Below are positions 19,933 through 30,241 of a stretch of DNA of 64,000 nucleotides, in pieces. The notes below the pieces were generated by a model. That model had not been told where the DNA came from, ran no database searches, and saw only the letters and a list, made by a program, of their open reading frames with translations. Numbering within the stretch: the stretch's first letter is position 1; the number at the start of each line of letters is the position of its first letter. The position numbers and the translations under genes were made by a program. Origin of the DNA: Branchipolynoe longqiensis (lineage: Eukaryota > Annelida > Polychaeta > Phyllodocida > Polynoidae). Where the stretch lies: the NCBI GenBank assembly GCA_030323885.1, contig JASIRB010003884.1, forward strand, positions 1 to 64,000. Reading direction: 5' to 3'.

Positions 19933-20486
19933 AGCGGATGATAAAAAAATGTCTTAAAGGTAATCAAGATGTAAATTTGGCTCTGCTAAATTATCGTAAC
20001 ACAACACTGGATGGGATTGGTGCATCTCCGGCGCAATTATTAATGTCTAGAAAGTTAAGGACAAGACTTCCTATATTAGAATCCGCACTCAGGGCGACTG
20101 CCCAGCCATCTAAATTGAATCAAATGAAAGATAGGCAAATCATACAAAAATCCTATTTCAACGCACATGCCGGCAAAGATCACCCTTTATTAAAGATAGG
20201 GGACACAATCCGGTATAAGAATTATCGAGATGAATGGAAACAAGGTAGAATTGTAGGCACTAGTAACAGTGCACGACGAGACTACCAAATACTAAATGAA
20301 CATAAAACGACATTACGATGTAACAGGAAATTTATATATAAATGTCCAAGTGATAATACCGGTGTGACAAGAAAAACTCCGGGGGAATATCACATGAACA
20401 AAGTTAACGACCCACATAAATCTTTAACACAAACTATCAGGTATGGTAGGGTAGTTCGTCCTCCAATCCGTTTCGGGAGGGAGTAA
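19893..20486 (+). CDS. pol: C-terminal part of the integrase in a shifted frame
   Basis: The integrase resumes in a different frame at about 19893 (AQSNGQVK, then VQTMKRMIKKCL). It continues through the usual C-terminal region: LLNYRNTTLDGIGASPAQLL, a basic helix region, and IGDTIRYKNYRDEWKQGRIV, the SH3-like fold that contacts target DNA. In the family the residue after 'NGQV' is the catalytic Glu of DDE; here it is Lys. The open stretch formally starts at 19866, but its first residues are out of register with the family. It ends at TAA/TAG near 20486 after RPPIRFGRE. Confidence 0.8.
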   Translation, partial: QSNGQVKCYVQTMKRMIKKCLKGNQDVNLALLNYRNTTLDGIGASPAQLLMSRKLRTRLPILESALRATAQPSKLNQMKDRQIIQKSYFNAHAGKDHPLLKIGDTIRYKNYRDEWKQGRIVGTSNSARRDYQILNEHKTTLRCNRKFIYKCPSDNTGVTRKTPGEYHMNKVNDPHKSLTQTIRYGRVVRPPIRFGRE

Positions 20487-21120
20487 AAATACAAGTCGGG
20501 TGTCGAGTCATAGAATTTAGTATTCTGGTAGCGTCTCTGAGGTATGTATGTATATATATATATATATACTAGACCAAAATACACGAGGTATTGCAACAAG
20601 TTTAGGGATATTGTATAGTCAAGGTATTCTTAGATTGTATAAGAGATTAACGAAACAGCCGCATACAGGAATCAACAGTCACGAAAATAAAGTCAAACAA
20701 AGAACGAAACACAACAATTACACACATGAGAAACAACGACTGAAATACACTAAAGGAAAACAATGTTGTATTCATTCGCATAGCGGTCCTGCTCACCACG
20801 ACAATTCAGTGCCATGTATTTAGTGCATTGAAATGTAGCCTGTATGAATGTTAGGTTTTAACACATGTTTTTGTAGATCTTTCTAGACAGGATAATGAAA
20901 TAGTATGTTTAATGTTATGATCGTCCACGATAGTGGTATGATGCGTAAATGTAATCAAGTTACATTGATGTTTGCAACATTATCGTGTTTGTCAAGAAAA
21001 TAGTACACAGAAATAAACGATAAGTATTAAGTATGTTACGCATATCACACCAATATGCTCATCAAATGACATGTAATAGATCTTGAAGGTCAGGCAGAGA
21101 TATATATATATATATATCAT
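20487..21120 (+). other. 3' untranslated region of the Ty3/gypsy element
   Basis: AT-rich, with two short (TA)n runs at 20552-20568 and 21101-21117. The 91-codon frame at 20548-20823 has no recognised domain and no expected role. Confidence 0.55.
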
Positions 21121-21133
21121 TGAAAGGGGAAGA
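21121..21133 (+). other. Polypurine tract
   Basis: TGAAAGGGGAAGA lies immediately before the 3' LTR, the site where plus-strand DNA synthesis is primed. Confidence 0.8.
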
Positions 21134-21267
21134 TGTAATATATGTAATGTACAAACGCCCTGCCATAATATTGTATGACGTCGCTACGACGTATGACGTC
21201 ACTACGAAGGAGAACCAATAAACTCAGTTACGTTACAAGAACTCATGGTGTTAACACGTCCTTTACA
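21134..21267 (+). repeat. 3' LTR (134 bp)
   Basis: It begins TGTAATATATG and ends CTTTACA. It is flanked on the right by CCCAC at 21268-21272, the duplicate of 16401-16405. Confidence 0.9.
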
Positions 21268-21660
21268 CCCACCACACCCCTACACCCCACAACCCACCAT
21301 ACCCGCTCACCAGACATGCCTACACCCCCACCACACACCCATAAATCCACATACACCCCCGCCACACCCACCAAAATCCTCACCACACCCATACACCTCC
21401 ACAACACACCCACCACACAAACATACGCCCCCACCACACACCCAACATACACACCTGCATCCCAACCATACCCACCACACCATACCCACTCTCCACACAC
21501 CCCTACACCCTCACTACACACCCACCACCCACCCACCATACACACATACACCCCAACCACCCCACCATACACACTCACCACACACCCCTACATACCCCTA
21601 AATCCCACCCACCACACACACCAACATCCTCACCACACCCGTACACCTCCACCACATCCA
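21268..21660. repeat. Continuation of the C-rich minisatellite arm
   Basis: 'cacacccctacaccc'-type units continue the array cut by the retroelement. The array becomes irregular and ends near 21660. Confidence 0.82.
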
Positions 21661-21904
21661 ACCAAAGCATTACAGAGACCGCATGGTGTGCCATCTGACC
21701 AGAGACCCATGCAAAGTGAAAGGTCCCCATTATAGACATACAATCAATGTATTGTACATACAGATATATACACACACAGAGCAAGTTACATTCCATAGAA
21801 GCCTTAACATGTACATTTTCCAGGTCAGGGAACCAGTATTGTGGTAGAGTTGCAGCACTAATGAGACAGTACAGAAACTGGCTTGCACAGTATCAGGATA
21901 ATGT

Positions 21905-22980
21905 AGCGGTAAAGTAAGCGACAGCAGCAGCAGCTCCAATGGCAGAGTCAGCGGCAGATTAAGCGGAAGTGGGAGAGTTAGTGACAGCAGCAGAGTCAGC
22001 GGCGGCAACAGAGTCATTGACAGCAGCAGAGTCAGTGACAACAGCAGAGTCATTGACAGCAGCAAAGTCAGTGGCAGAGTCAGCAGCAGAGTCACTGACA
22101 TAAACAGAGGCAGCAGCATCAGCAGAGTCAACAACATCAGCAGAGTCAGCAACATCAGCAGAGTCAGCAACATCAGCAGACGCAGCAGCAGCAGAGTGAG
22201 CAACATCAGCAGAGCGAGCAACATCAGCAGAGTCAGCAACATCAGCAGAGTCAGCAACAGCAGCAGAGTCAGCAACAGCAGCAGAGTCAGCAACAGCAGC
22301 AGAGGCAGCAGCAGAGTCAGCAACATCAGCAGAGTCAGCAACATCAGCAGAGGCAGCAGCAGCAGAGTCAGCAACATCAGCAGAGGCAGCAGAAGCAGAG
22401 TCAGCAACATCATCAGAGTCAGCAACAGCAGCAGAGGCAGCAGCAGCAGCAGAGTCAGCAACATCAGCAGAGTCAGCGACATCAGCAGAGTCAGTGACAA
22501 CAGCAGAGCAAGTAGCAGAGTGGGGGACAGTGGTAAAGTCAGCAACAGTGGCAGACTGATCATACAACGTAAGCTGAGCAACATAGTAAGCAACAGAAGC
22601 AGAGTCAGCATCATAGGTAGAGTCAGTGACAGGAGCAGAGGCAGTGACAGGAGCGGAGTCAGTGACTGGATCAGAGTCAGTGACAGCAGCAGAGTCAGTG
22701 ACAGCAGCAGAGTCAGTGGCAGCAGCAGAGCCAGTGGCAGAGTCAGTGACAGTGGCAGAGTTAGTGACAGGAACAGATTCAGCAGCACCAACAGACTTAA
22801 CAACAGCAACAAAGTCATCGACTGCAACAAAGCCAACAACTGCATCAAAGTCAGTGACTGCCACAAAGTCAGCGATTGCATCAAAGTCAGCGACAGCAAC
22901 AAAGTCAGTGACAGCAACAAAGTCAAAAACAGCAACAAAGTCAAAAACAGCAACAAAGTCAGTGGCAACGTCAGAGTCCT
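21905..22980. repeat. CAG-type minisatellite (CAGCAGAGTCAGCAACAT-like units)
   Basis: About 1.1 kb of units in multiples of three bases (9, 12, 15 or 18 bp) built from 'gcagcagagtcagcaaca'. The period is a multiple of three and the triplets lack stops, so several frames on both strands stay open (for example minus 21730-22968, Leu/Thr-rich; plus 22196-23026, Ser/Asn/Arg-rich). No start context, domain or flanking exon supports a protein. Confidence 0.85.
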
Positions 22981-23164
22981 AGTAACAGCACTTCAGAGTC
23001 AGAGTCAGCGACAACAGAAGAAGTAGCAATACAGCACCGTCACAGGCACAGTGACCAAGAGGCACCTGGCGGCAATATACAGGGTGCCGGTATAGGTAAT
23101 TAGGTCAGTGCGCGCACAAGTTGGCTCCAAAACAACATGCGGTTGCACTACAAACTCTATGTCC

Positions 23165-23365
23165 TTGAGCAATCTTCATACAGAAGAAGTGAAATATCTA
23201 TAAAACTGCATACCCTAGAAACCAAAAAATTGGCACACAAAGAGATAACATGTTCAACGAACAGATTGTAGCAAGTTTATATGTTTATTTTCTGTATTTC
23301 CTTTAATACTTTTGAATAGAATTGAAGCTTTGCACTGGGTGTATCGGCAAACTCAATGGCTGTGC
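23165..23365 (+). repeat. Dispersed repeat R1, copy 2
   Basis: Matches 9335-9525 in order ('gagcaatcttcatacag', 'aagtgaaatatct', 'accctagaaacc', 'gctttgcactgggtg'). Non-coding. Confidence 0.5.
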
Positions 23366-24250
23366 GCATTGCTCTTGCATCCAACGTGGGTGTGCATAAG
23401 CAATGATTCTCAACATTGAAAGGGGTCTATACAACCACTGCTAATTACATCCAAGTGTATGCACAGGTAAACCCACAGCAGGTGAGTAATTACAGCGAGT
23501 CACTTTAGAGACAGCAATCTAACCGAAAAAGTGCACCTGTCAATGCAGTTGACACTTGGATGACAACCCAATAAGCTGATACAACCCAATAAGCTGATAG
23601 CTAACTGCATTTCATTAGTGCACACAGGTTGCATCAACAGGTAATCCAAGCCTGACAGGTGAATAATTCACGACACGACAAGGGGGCTACATGACATCGC
23701 TTTATTCAATAAACAGCCCTAGAGCCAACGTGTTGAACCTTAGGGCGATGTGGTTACAGTCGCATGAATCAATAATTACAATTGAGTGCATTGGTAATAT
23801 AACAGTGTGTTAAATCAATTGCCGAGAAAGCTGGTGTTTCTTGTCGGCCCGGCGTCTGGAGTCGATGTGGAGGTGTCCGGTCCTGGGCTGAGGTTATATC
23901 AACTCGGAATGCCGAGATCTCGTGAGGGGAGATGTGGTCTCGCTGGGCGAGAGTGGTTCTCAGAGGCCTGATAGAGGTGTTTAGGTATCGAGTTCGAATC
24001 CAGGCGGCGCCACCGTCACTGTAGCCCACGTTTGCGCGCGAATTACCCATGTTGCCGAACAACATGTACAATTAACCACAAGTCACCGAGCGTGCGCAGT
24101 TAAAATAAATTAATTCTATTAAAAGGTGTTATATATATTGGAGAATGTCAAAGTAATATAATGCTTGTATCATTCAGATGAAATTATAAATGAATTGTAA
24201 GTGTGCATTACACAAGATTAACTTAAGCGTCAAGTATTTTCAACTTGTAT
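23366..24250. other. no gene; possible minus-strand LTR or SINE-like debris
   Basis: 'aataattcacgacacgac' at about 23665 is followed by 'cgctttattcaataaaca' (a reversed AATAAA). A tRNA-3'-end-like GTTCGAATCCAGGCGGCGCCA lies at 23992-24012. A similar arrangement occurs at 25085-25420. No coding sequence is recognised. Confidence 0.3.
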
Positions 24251-24267
24251 TAGTAGTTAGTTCTAGG
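24251..24267. repeat. Left target-site duplication of the mollusc-type SINE
   Basis: TAGTAGTTAGTTCTAGG here is repeated exactly at 24609-24625. Confidence 0.85.
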
Positions 24268-24608
24268 GAGCGGGACATTAGTCAGATGGTGGAGTGTCCA
24301 CCTGTGAAGGTGTCAGTCATCCTATCGATCATGCTCAGTTGACCCATTTGCAGTTTGGGGCTATTTTCCGTTCCAACAAGGGGTCCGCAATTGGTTCATC
24401 AAAGGCGGCGGTATCTACTGTTCCGTCTCTGGGAAGTGCATATAAAAGACCCCTGGCTACTTATCAGAAAGAGTAGCCTATGTAGCAGCAGCTCGTTTCC
24501 TCCAAAGAAATATGTCAGAATGAACATAATTATGTTTGACGTCCAATAGCTGATGATACAAAAATCAATGTGTTCTAGAGGTGTCGTTAAATAAAACAAG
24601 TTTGACTT
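24268..24608 (+). mobile_element. tRNA-derived SINE with 17-bp target duplication (SINE-D)
   Basis: The head contains 'cattagtcagatggtggagtg', a weak box A. The body has 'gtatctactgttccgtct' and 'tgcatataaaagacccctgg'. The end block is 'atgtttgacgtccaatagc' ... 'gtgttctagaggtgtcgtt' 'aaataaaac'. From memory, this end block closely resembles SINEs that are extremely common in molluscs. The exact 17-bp flanking duplication proves retroposition of the 341-bp unit. Confidence 0.8.
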
Positions 24609-24625
24609 TAGTAGTTAGTTCTAGG

Positions 24626-25650
24626 TGGTGTCATTAACATGGTGGAGTGGTTCTATTAAAAGAAGAATGAAATTACTTATATTTATCCATGTTGCCATTA
24701 GTCATTATTATATGTTGTAGTTCACAACAAACCTAGTAGGGCCTATATAGGTATGGTTCAACAGTCTTTGCATTCAAGGATTTTAAGAAATTTCTTGTTG
24801 ATGGAGTTGCAGTTCCTGTACTTAGGCCTAAGCACACCGTCTTGATATGACCTTAGATGTTGCTAGGACGTAAAACAACAACAAACAAACCTAAATTTGG
24901 TTCGAGATGAATCCAACATTTCTGTAATGTTGCACTGCGGATTCAGAACTATGACAACTTCGAACAATAATCTCATCTGCATCATTCTTTAATTATGGTC
25001 ATTGCATAATAGGTGTCTGGAGAAAGTTGATCCCAAGACCTCCCGCACCGGAAACAAGCACTCTCCTGGGTCTGCCATCCCGTCCTAATTCACGACGAGA
25101 CAGGAGTGGTACAGTAGTGCTTTATTAATCAGGGCAATAGAGAACAAACTGTCAGATTCAATAAACAGGTTAATCACACACTCATGACTCTCCTCTAGCT
25201 TAATCTCTTGTTGTAGTTGAAGGGTGGGTGGTGGCAAATTGTAGATCAGCCTGACCTTGTGGGTTCCTGTCCAGGCAGCAAGTGACAGAGAACCCGGAGG
25301 AAGGCTAATTCGCACTGGAGGAGAATCCTGACGCTAGGTGGCAGCATATGTATATGGACAGTCAATGTATAACTATAATGGTTCCGACCCAAACTGATAG
25401 GTGGCGCCAATTGTCAGCGGTGTAATATGTTAGGCCGACCAGCACCCGTCCTGCCGAGAATTATCCATGTTAATCTAAGATGACCATAGCTGATCTATGA
25501 GCAGTGTGCAGAGGTCATAGGGTCACGCTTAAAGTGACCAAATTCTCTAACAATTAAACTGGTGTCAACACTGAGCCTGTTTGCGGCCCCTGCCTCGTTC
25601 TGATGTTCACTGGCAACTTGTTAATAGATAAAAACGGACCGATGTACCAT
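24626..25650. other. no gene; SINE-A tail and LTR-like debris
   Basis: 24841-24890 is a SINE-A end with (AAC)n tail. 25018-25085 resembles a reversed SINE head. 25085-25420 starts with 'aattcacgacgagac', has a reversed AATAAA at about 25121, and contains GGTGGCGCCAATTGTCAGC at 25400, whose complement would fit a TGGCGCC-type primer site of a minus-strand retroelement. This is too weak to call an element. Confidence 0.35.
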
Positions 25651-25654
25651 GGTG

Positions 25655-28035
25655 GACATGTGTGTTTATGTGGACATGAGTGTGGATGTTGGTATGGGTG
25701 TGGACATGTGTGTGTGTATGTGGAAATGAGTGTGGATGTTGGTATGAGTGTGGACATATGTGTGTGTATGTGGAAATGAGTGTGGATGTTGGTATGGGTG
25801 TGGACATGTGTGTGTATGTGGAAATGAGTGTGGATGTTGGTATGGGTGTGGACATGTGTGTGTGTGTCGAAATGAGTGTGGATGTTGGTATGGGTGTGGA
25901 CATGTGTGTATGAGGAAATGAGTGTGGATGTTGGTATGGGTGTGGACATGTGTGTGTGTGGACATGAGTGTGGATGTTGGTATGGGTGTGGACATGTGTG
26001 TGTATGTGGAAATGAGTGTGGATGTTGGTATGGGTGTGGAAATGTGTGTGTATGTTGAAATGAGTGTGGATGTTGGTATGGGTGTGGACATGTGTGTGTA
26101 TGTGGAAATGAGTGTGGATGTTGGTATGGGTGTGGACATATGTGTGTATGTGGAAATGAGTGTGGATGTTGGTATGGGTGTGGACATGTGTGTGTATGTC
26201 GAAATGAAGGATGTTGGTATGGGTGTGGACATGTGTGTAGAGGAAATGAGTGTGATGTTGGTATGGGTGTGGACATGTGTGTGTGTGGACAATGAGTGTG
26301 GATGTTGGTATGGGTGTGGACATGTGTGTGTATGTGGAAATGAGTGTGGATGTTGGTATGGGTGTGGAAATGTGTGTGTATGTTGAAATGAGTGTGGATG
26401 TTGTATGGGTGTGGACATGTGTGTGTATGTGGAAATGAGTGTGGATGTTGGTATGGGTGTGGACATATGTGTGTGTATGTGGAAATGAGTGTGTATGTTG
26501 GTATGGGTGTGGACATGTGTGTGTGTGGAAATGAGTGTGGATGTATGTATGGTTGTGGACATGTGTGTGTATGAGGAAATGAGTGTGGATGTTGGTATGG
26601 GTGTGTACATGTGTGTGTGGATATGAGTGTGGATGTTGGTATGGGTGTGGACATGTGTGTGTATGTGGAAATGAGTGTAGATGTTGGTATGGGTGTGGAC
26701 ATGTGTGTGTATGTGGAAATGAGTGTGGATGTTGGTATGGGTGTGGACATGTATGTGTGTATGTGGAAATGAGTGTGGATGTTGGTATGGGTGTGGACAT
26801 GTATGAGTGTATGTGTATGTTGAAATGAGTGTGGATGTTGGTATGGGTGTGGACATGTATGTGTGTATGTGGAAATGAGTGTGGATGTTGGTATGGGTGT
26901 GGACATGTATGTGTGTATGTGGAAATGAGTGTGGATGTTGGTATGGGTGTGGAAATGAGTGTGGATGTTGGTATGGGTGTGGACATGTGTGTGTGTGTGT
27001 GGAAATGAGTGTGGATGTTGGTATGGGTGTGGACATGTGTGTGTATGAGGAAATGAGTGTGGATGTTGGTATGGGTGTAGACATGTGTGTATGTGGAAAT
27101 GAGTGTGGATGTTGGTATGGGTGTGGATATGTGTGTGTATGTGGAAATGAGTGTGGATGTTGGTATGGGTGTGGACATGTATGTGTGTATGTGGAAATGA
27201 GTGTGGATGTTGGTATGGGTATGGACATGTGTGTGTATGTGGAAATGAGTGTGGATGTTGGTATGGGCATGGACATGTATGTGTGTATGTGGAAATGAGT
27301 GTGGATGTTGGTATGGGTGTGGACATGTATGTGTGTATGTGTATGTGGAAATGAGTCTGGATGTTGGTATGGGTGTGGACATGTATGTGTGTATGTGGAA
27401 ATGAGTGTGGATGTTGGTATTGGTGTGGACATGTATGTGTGTATGTGGAAATGAGTGTGGATGTTGGTATAGGTGTGGATATGTGTGTATGTGGAAATGA
27501 GTGTGGATGTTGGTATGTGTGTGGACATGTGTGTGTGTGGAAATGAGTGTGGATGTTGGTATGGGTGTGGACATGTGTGTGTATGAGGAAATGAGTGTGG
27601 ATGTTGGTATGGGTGTAGACATGTGTGTGCATGTGGAAATGACTGTGGATGTTGGTATGGGTGTGGATATGTGTGTGTATGTGGAAATGAGTGTGGATGT
27701 TGGTATGGGTGTGGACATGTATGTGTGTATGTGGAAATGAGTGTGGATGTTGGTATGGGTGTGGACATGTGTGTGTATGTGGAAATGAGTGTGGATGTTG
27801 GCATGGGTGTGGACATGTATGTGTGTATGTGGAAATGAGTGTGGATGTTGGTATGGGTGTGGACATATGTGTGTGTATGTGGAAATGAGTGTGGATGTTG
27901 GTATGGGTGTGGACATGTATGTGTGTATGTGGAAATGAGTGTGGATGTTGGTATGGTTGTGGACATGTATGTGTGTATGTGGACATGAGTCTGGATGTTG
28001 GTATGGGTGTGGATATGTGTGTGAGTATGGGTGTT
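25655..28035. repeat. 2.4-kb minisatellite, 48-bp modal unit, about 50 copies
   Basis: The core phrase 'gaaatgagtgtggatgttgg' + 'tatgggtgtggacatg' recurs throughout, joined by a variable 'tgtgtgtatgtg' linker that gives units of about 32-60 bp. The minus strand contains no TAA, TAG or TGA in most units, so all three minus frames stay open for 766-810 codons with His/Thr-rich or Pro/Ser-rich repeats. The plus strand reads Cys/Trp/Met-rich. I treat it as non-coding. Confidence 0.93.
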
Positions 28036-28308
28036 TGGGTGTGGTTGTGGGTATGGATGTGGCTACAGATTTGGGTGTTTGATTATTCGATTGTTTGGGT
28101 CTTTGGATACGAAGTGAACCTTTGTATATATATATGGTATAACCCCATTAAACTAAACTTTAAGGGACCCTAGAAATGTGAATTAACCGATCATTTGTTT
28201 AACCAAGCTTTGGCTTCGACTTTGACTTGGCTTTGGCAAAAACGTGGGTGCATTATGAATGTAATATACAATGTATGTGAACACTTTGGTTAATATTTTT
28301 TATGTCTA
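28036..28308. other. no gene; partial copy of the MITE family
   Basis: At 28137-28210, 'ataaccccattaaac' and 'gaattaaccgatcatttg' resemble the interior of the MITE just downstream. Confidence 0.4.
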
Positions 28309-28310
28309 TA

Positions 28311-28636
28311 CAGTTTAACCCCGTTAAACCAAGCTCGGTTAAACCAAACAATTGGTTAATCCAAACTTTTTTCAGCATCCCGGCAAAATACTACCATTTA
28401 TCATATAAAAAAGTCTCAGGTGACCTTATAACCACATGGAAGTTTAGTTTAACCATACAGGAAGTGGCCTGGGGTCCGATAATTTTGTTTGGATTAACCG
28501 ATAATTTGAATTAACCGACTTTGGTTTAACCAACTTCTTTATATGATAAATGGTAGTATTTTGCCGGGCCGCTGAAAAAAGTTTGGATTAACCGATCGTT
28601 TGGTTTAACCGAGCTTGGTTTAACGGGGTTGTACTG
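28311..28636. mobile_element. pogo/Tigger-like MITE with ~100-bp inverted repeats
   Basis: Left CAGTTTAACCCCGTTAAACC and right GGTTTAACGGGGTTGTACTG are inverted copies. The homology continues inward for about 100 bp (28311-28412 against 28534-28636) to 'ctaccatttatcatata'. TA flanks both sides (28309-28310 and 28637-28638), the expected target duplication of Tc1/mariner/pogo transposases. At 326 bp it is non-autonomous. Confidence 0.8.
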
Positions 28637-28766
28637 TATATGTAATGAATTATATATATATATAAATGGGCGGTGTGGGGGGGGTCCCCCCTCTTCGGTT
28701 ATTTTTTGGATGACTTGATGTTTGATGATTTGATGATTTGATTAAAACATTGTTTATTGACCAATC

Positions 28767-28770
28767 AGGT
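28767..28770. repeat. Left target-site duplication AGGT of the 14.9-kb element
   Basis: AGGT here and at 43695-43698 flank the outer LTR ends. This fixes the LTR borders as TGTA...TATA. Confidence 0.8.
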
Positions 28771-28957
28771 TGTAAAAATATACGGATTTTCGGTTTAGAA
28801 TTAGATAGTGGCAGGGAGCATCTTTATTAGTAAATGACAGTGTTGTGACAATGTTATGTAAACTAACAAGTAAGGATGAGTTACGCAGCGTATGACATGA
28901 TATAAAGTAACGAAATATATGTCCTGTATGCTGCCTAGGATTGGAGAGGAGCTGTGT

Positions 28958-28965
28958 TATATAAG
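28958..28965 (+). promoter_or_regulatory. Candidate TATA box of the LTR promoter
   Basis: TATATAAG is conserved at the same place in the other two LTR copies ('gttatataag'). Upstream DNA is the presumed U3. The start site is not determined. Confidence 0.45.
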
Positions 28966-29021
28966 ATCCAGTTTAGGGGGATGGAAAAGTTCTCGGTTGA
29001 GTCCTAGCATGTGCCACCGCG

Positions 29022-29309
29022 GTGGAAGGAGGGCCAGGTTGTAGGGGAAAGCTGCCAAAGGATGGAAATTTCCTATGGTGCCTCCAAACATGTACCCGCA
29101 CCAAGGAAGGGACTTTCTCGGTCTCTATATATGGAGGTGTATGGATGAATGTAACTGTATCCAACTGCTGGTTCACCCCTGTGGCCGTAAGCGAGGCCCA
29201 GCCTCAGCCTTATTTGCATATATACTCTGGGTGGCACCTGCAGCTGAGTAGGGTGGTAACCACCTCCACTGGGGGGTTGGCTCCCACCCCAAGCTGTGGG
29301 GCCGCCTGA
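29022..29309 (+). CDS. 95-codon open frame within the LTR
   Basis: ATG at 29022 opens a frame that reads MEGGPGCRGKLPKDGNFLWC and contains VSIYGGVWMNVTVS and YLHIYSGWHLQLS. The solo LTR keeps the same 95-codon frame (45636-45923) with four or five replacements, and the 3' LTR keeps all but its start, which a ~60-bp deletion removed. I do not recognise the product. It lies downstream of the TATA box, so it would be the first ORF on the transcript. Preservation could simply reflect recent common descent. Confidence 0.25.
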   Translation: MEGGPGCRGKLPKDGNFLWCLQTCTRTKEGTFSVSIYGGVWMNVTVSNCWFTPVAVSEAQPQPYLHIYSGWHLQLSRVVTTSTGGLAPTPSCGAA

Positions 29310-29680
29310 GTGGCTGAGGGTGGAACTGCTCAGTCACCTACACTGCCTTGACTAACTGACCACACTAAATATAGGAGATGCACCGCATTTATCTAAATGA
29401 AGGATCGATGCTCCAGGCATCCTGGACACCGGCACTCTAGTCCTGGCTCTGGAGTGAAGCACACATACTCTTGAGCAGGAACCCCAGACACTCTGTCTGA
29501 TGCTACCTAAATTCACCTATTCAAATTGAGTGTATCCACAGCCATAGGACTCCTGTCCCATGGGCTGTGGGCACTGCTTTCAGTATACAGGCTAAGTGGT
29601 AATGAGAATTAGTGTGGACAGAAGGTGAGGAGTGCGGGTGCTAGGTCACATGTAGGGGAATGGACAGTAGTTGTTGCTCC

Positions 29681-29686
29681 AATAAA
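29681..29686 (+). terminator. AATAAA polyadenylation signal of the LTR
   Basis: 'ctccaataaagcac' occurs in all three LTR copies, about 170 bp before the LTR end. Confidence 0.5.
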
Positions 29687-29855
29687 GCACAACTTATTCA
29701 CTGTTCATTTGTGTGTCTAGTTTTCCTTCCTCTTTTCAGTACTGATTCATGAGTTGGTTTGATTAGGCTATTGGCATCACAGGTGATATGAAGGGGAGAG
29801 TTTCGTAATCTCACGGGGTGCTCACAGCGGCAGAGCATTCTTGTGTTTTTATAAT

Positions 29856-29873
29856 TGGCGACCACAACGAGAC
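29856..29873 (+). other. Primer binding site
   Basis: TGGCGACCACAACGAGAC starts two bases after the LTR end. TGG is the expected complement of the tRNA CCA end. The tRNA species was not determined; an Arg or related tRNA is a guess. Confidence 0.65.
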
Positions 29874-30241
29874 TGCGAGCCTCATGAAGACGAAGTGATG
29901 CGTGAGGACTGCGGGAAGTGCTGCGATGAGTGCCACGACCGGGGCGATGACAAACACCATCACGGGTCAGGTAGGGTCCGGGTTACTAAGAATGCTTGTC
30001 TGGAATGCTGGGTGTCGACGCGGGTGTGACATGATGTACCATGGTGTGAACGTATAGGCAGTACGGTGTATGTGAGCGTTACTATATATGTGTGGATACT
30101 ATTGTTGATATATGTATGTATGTGACCAGGGCAACACAACCACACGGCATACACACCGCCCGCATTCATACAATACACCACAAACACTAAGGAATGTGTG
30201 TGGAAATGCATATGTCCTGTGCAGAGGTATGTATGTAGGAG
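29874..30241 (+). other. Leader between primer site and the pre-gag frame
   Basis: No long frame. CAG|GTAGGG at 29968-29977 would fit a splice donor for a subgenomic env RNA, as retroviruses and gypsy use. This is speculation from one motif. Confidence 0.3.

Larger units (their letters stand above)
16406..21267 (+). mobile_element. Complete Ty3/gypsy LTR retrotransposon, 4.86 kb, no env
   Basis: The order is LTR, primer site, gag with zinc knuckles and protease, RT, RNase H, integrase, polypurine tract, LTR. The 134-bp LTRs differ at about five positions. The RT has VISDDILV where many families have YxDD, a state I recall from K02A2.6-like metazoan elements. Two frame changes (near 17945 and 19890) and loss of the integrase glutamate show that the copy is inactive. 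It sits inside a C-rich minisatellite, flanked by CCCAC. The interior is AT-rich, unlike the flanking repeat. There is no chromodomain and no envelope gene. Confidence 0.92.
28771..29853 (+). repeat. 5' LTR (1083 bp)
   Basis: Begins TGTAAAAATATACGG and ends GTGTTTTTATA. It matches 42671-43694 and the solo LTR 45387-46467 over the whole length. Its end is TATA and not the usual CA. Likely signals are TATATAAG at 28958-28965 and AATAAA at 29681-29686, which would make an R region of several hundred bases. Confidence 0.9.

Noticed and set aside
21730..22968. 412-codon Leu/Thr-rich minus-strand frame resembling a membrane protein
   Set aside because: Translation of the CAG-type repeat; hydrophobicity comes from CTG/CTC triplets, and parallel frames are equally open.
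25554..27986. Three overlapping 766-810-codon minus-strand frames read as giant His/Thr-rich proteins
   Set aside because: They lie wholly inside a 48-bp minisatellite whose unit lacks stop codons, all three frames are open at once, and there is no domain, exon structure or start context.
25655..28035. CRISPR array (regular direct repeats with spacers)
   Set aside because: The genome is metazoan, there is no unique-spacer pattern, linkers are themselves repeats, and no cas genes occur. The 19-bp and 95-bp arrays fail the same test.
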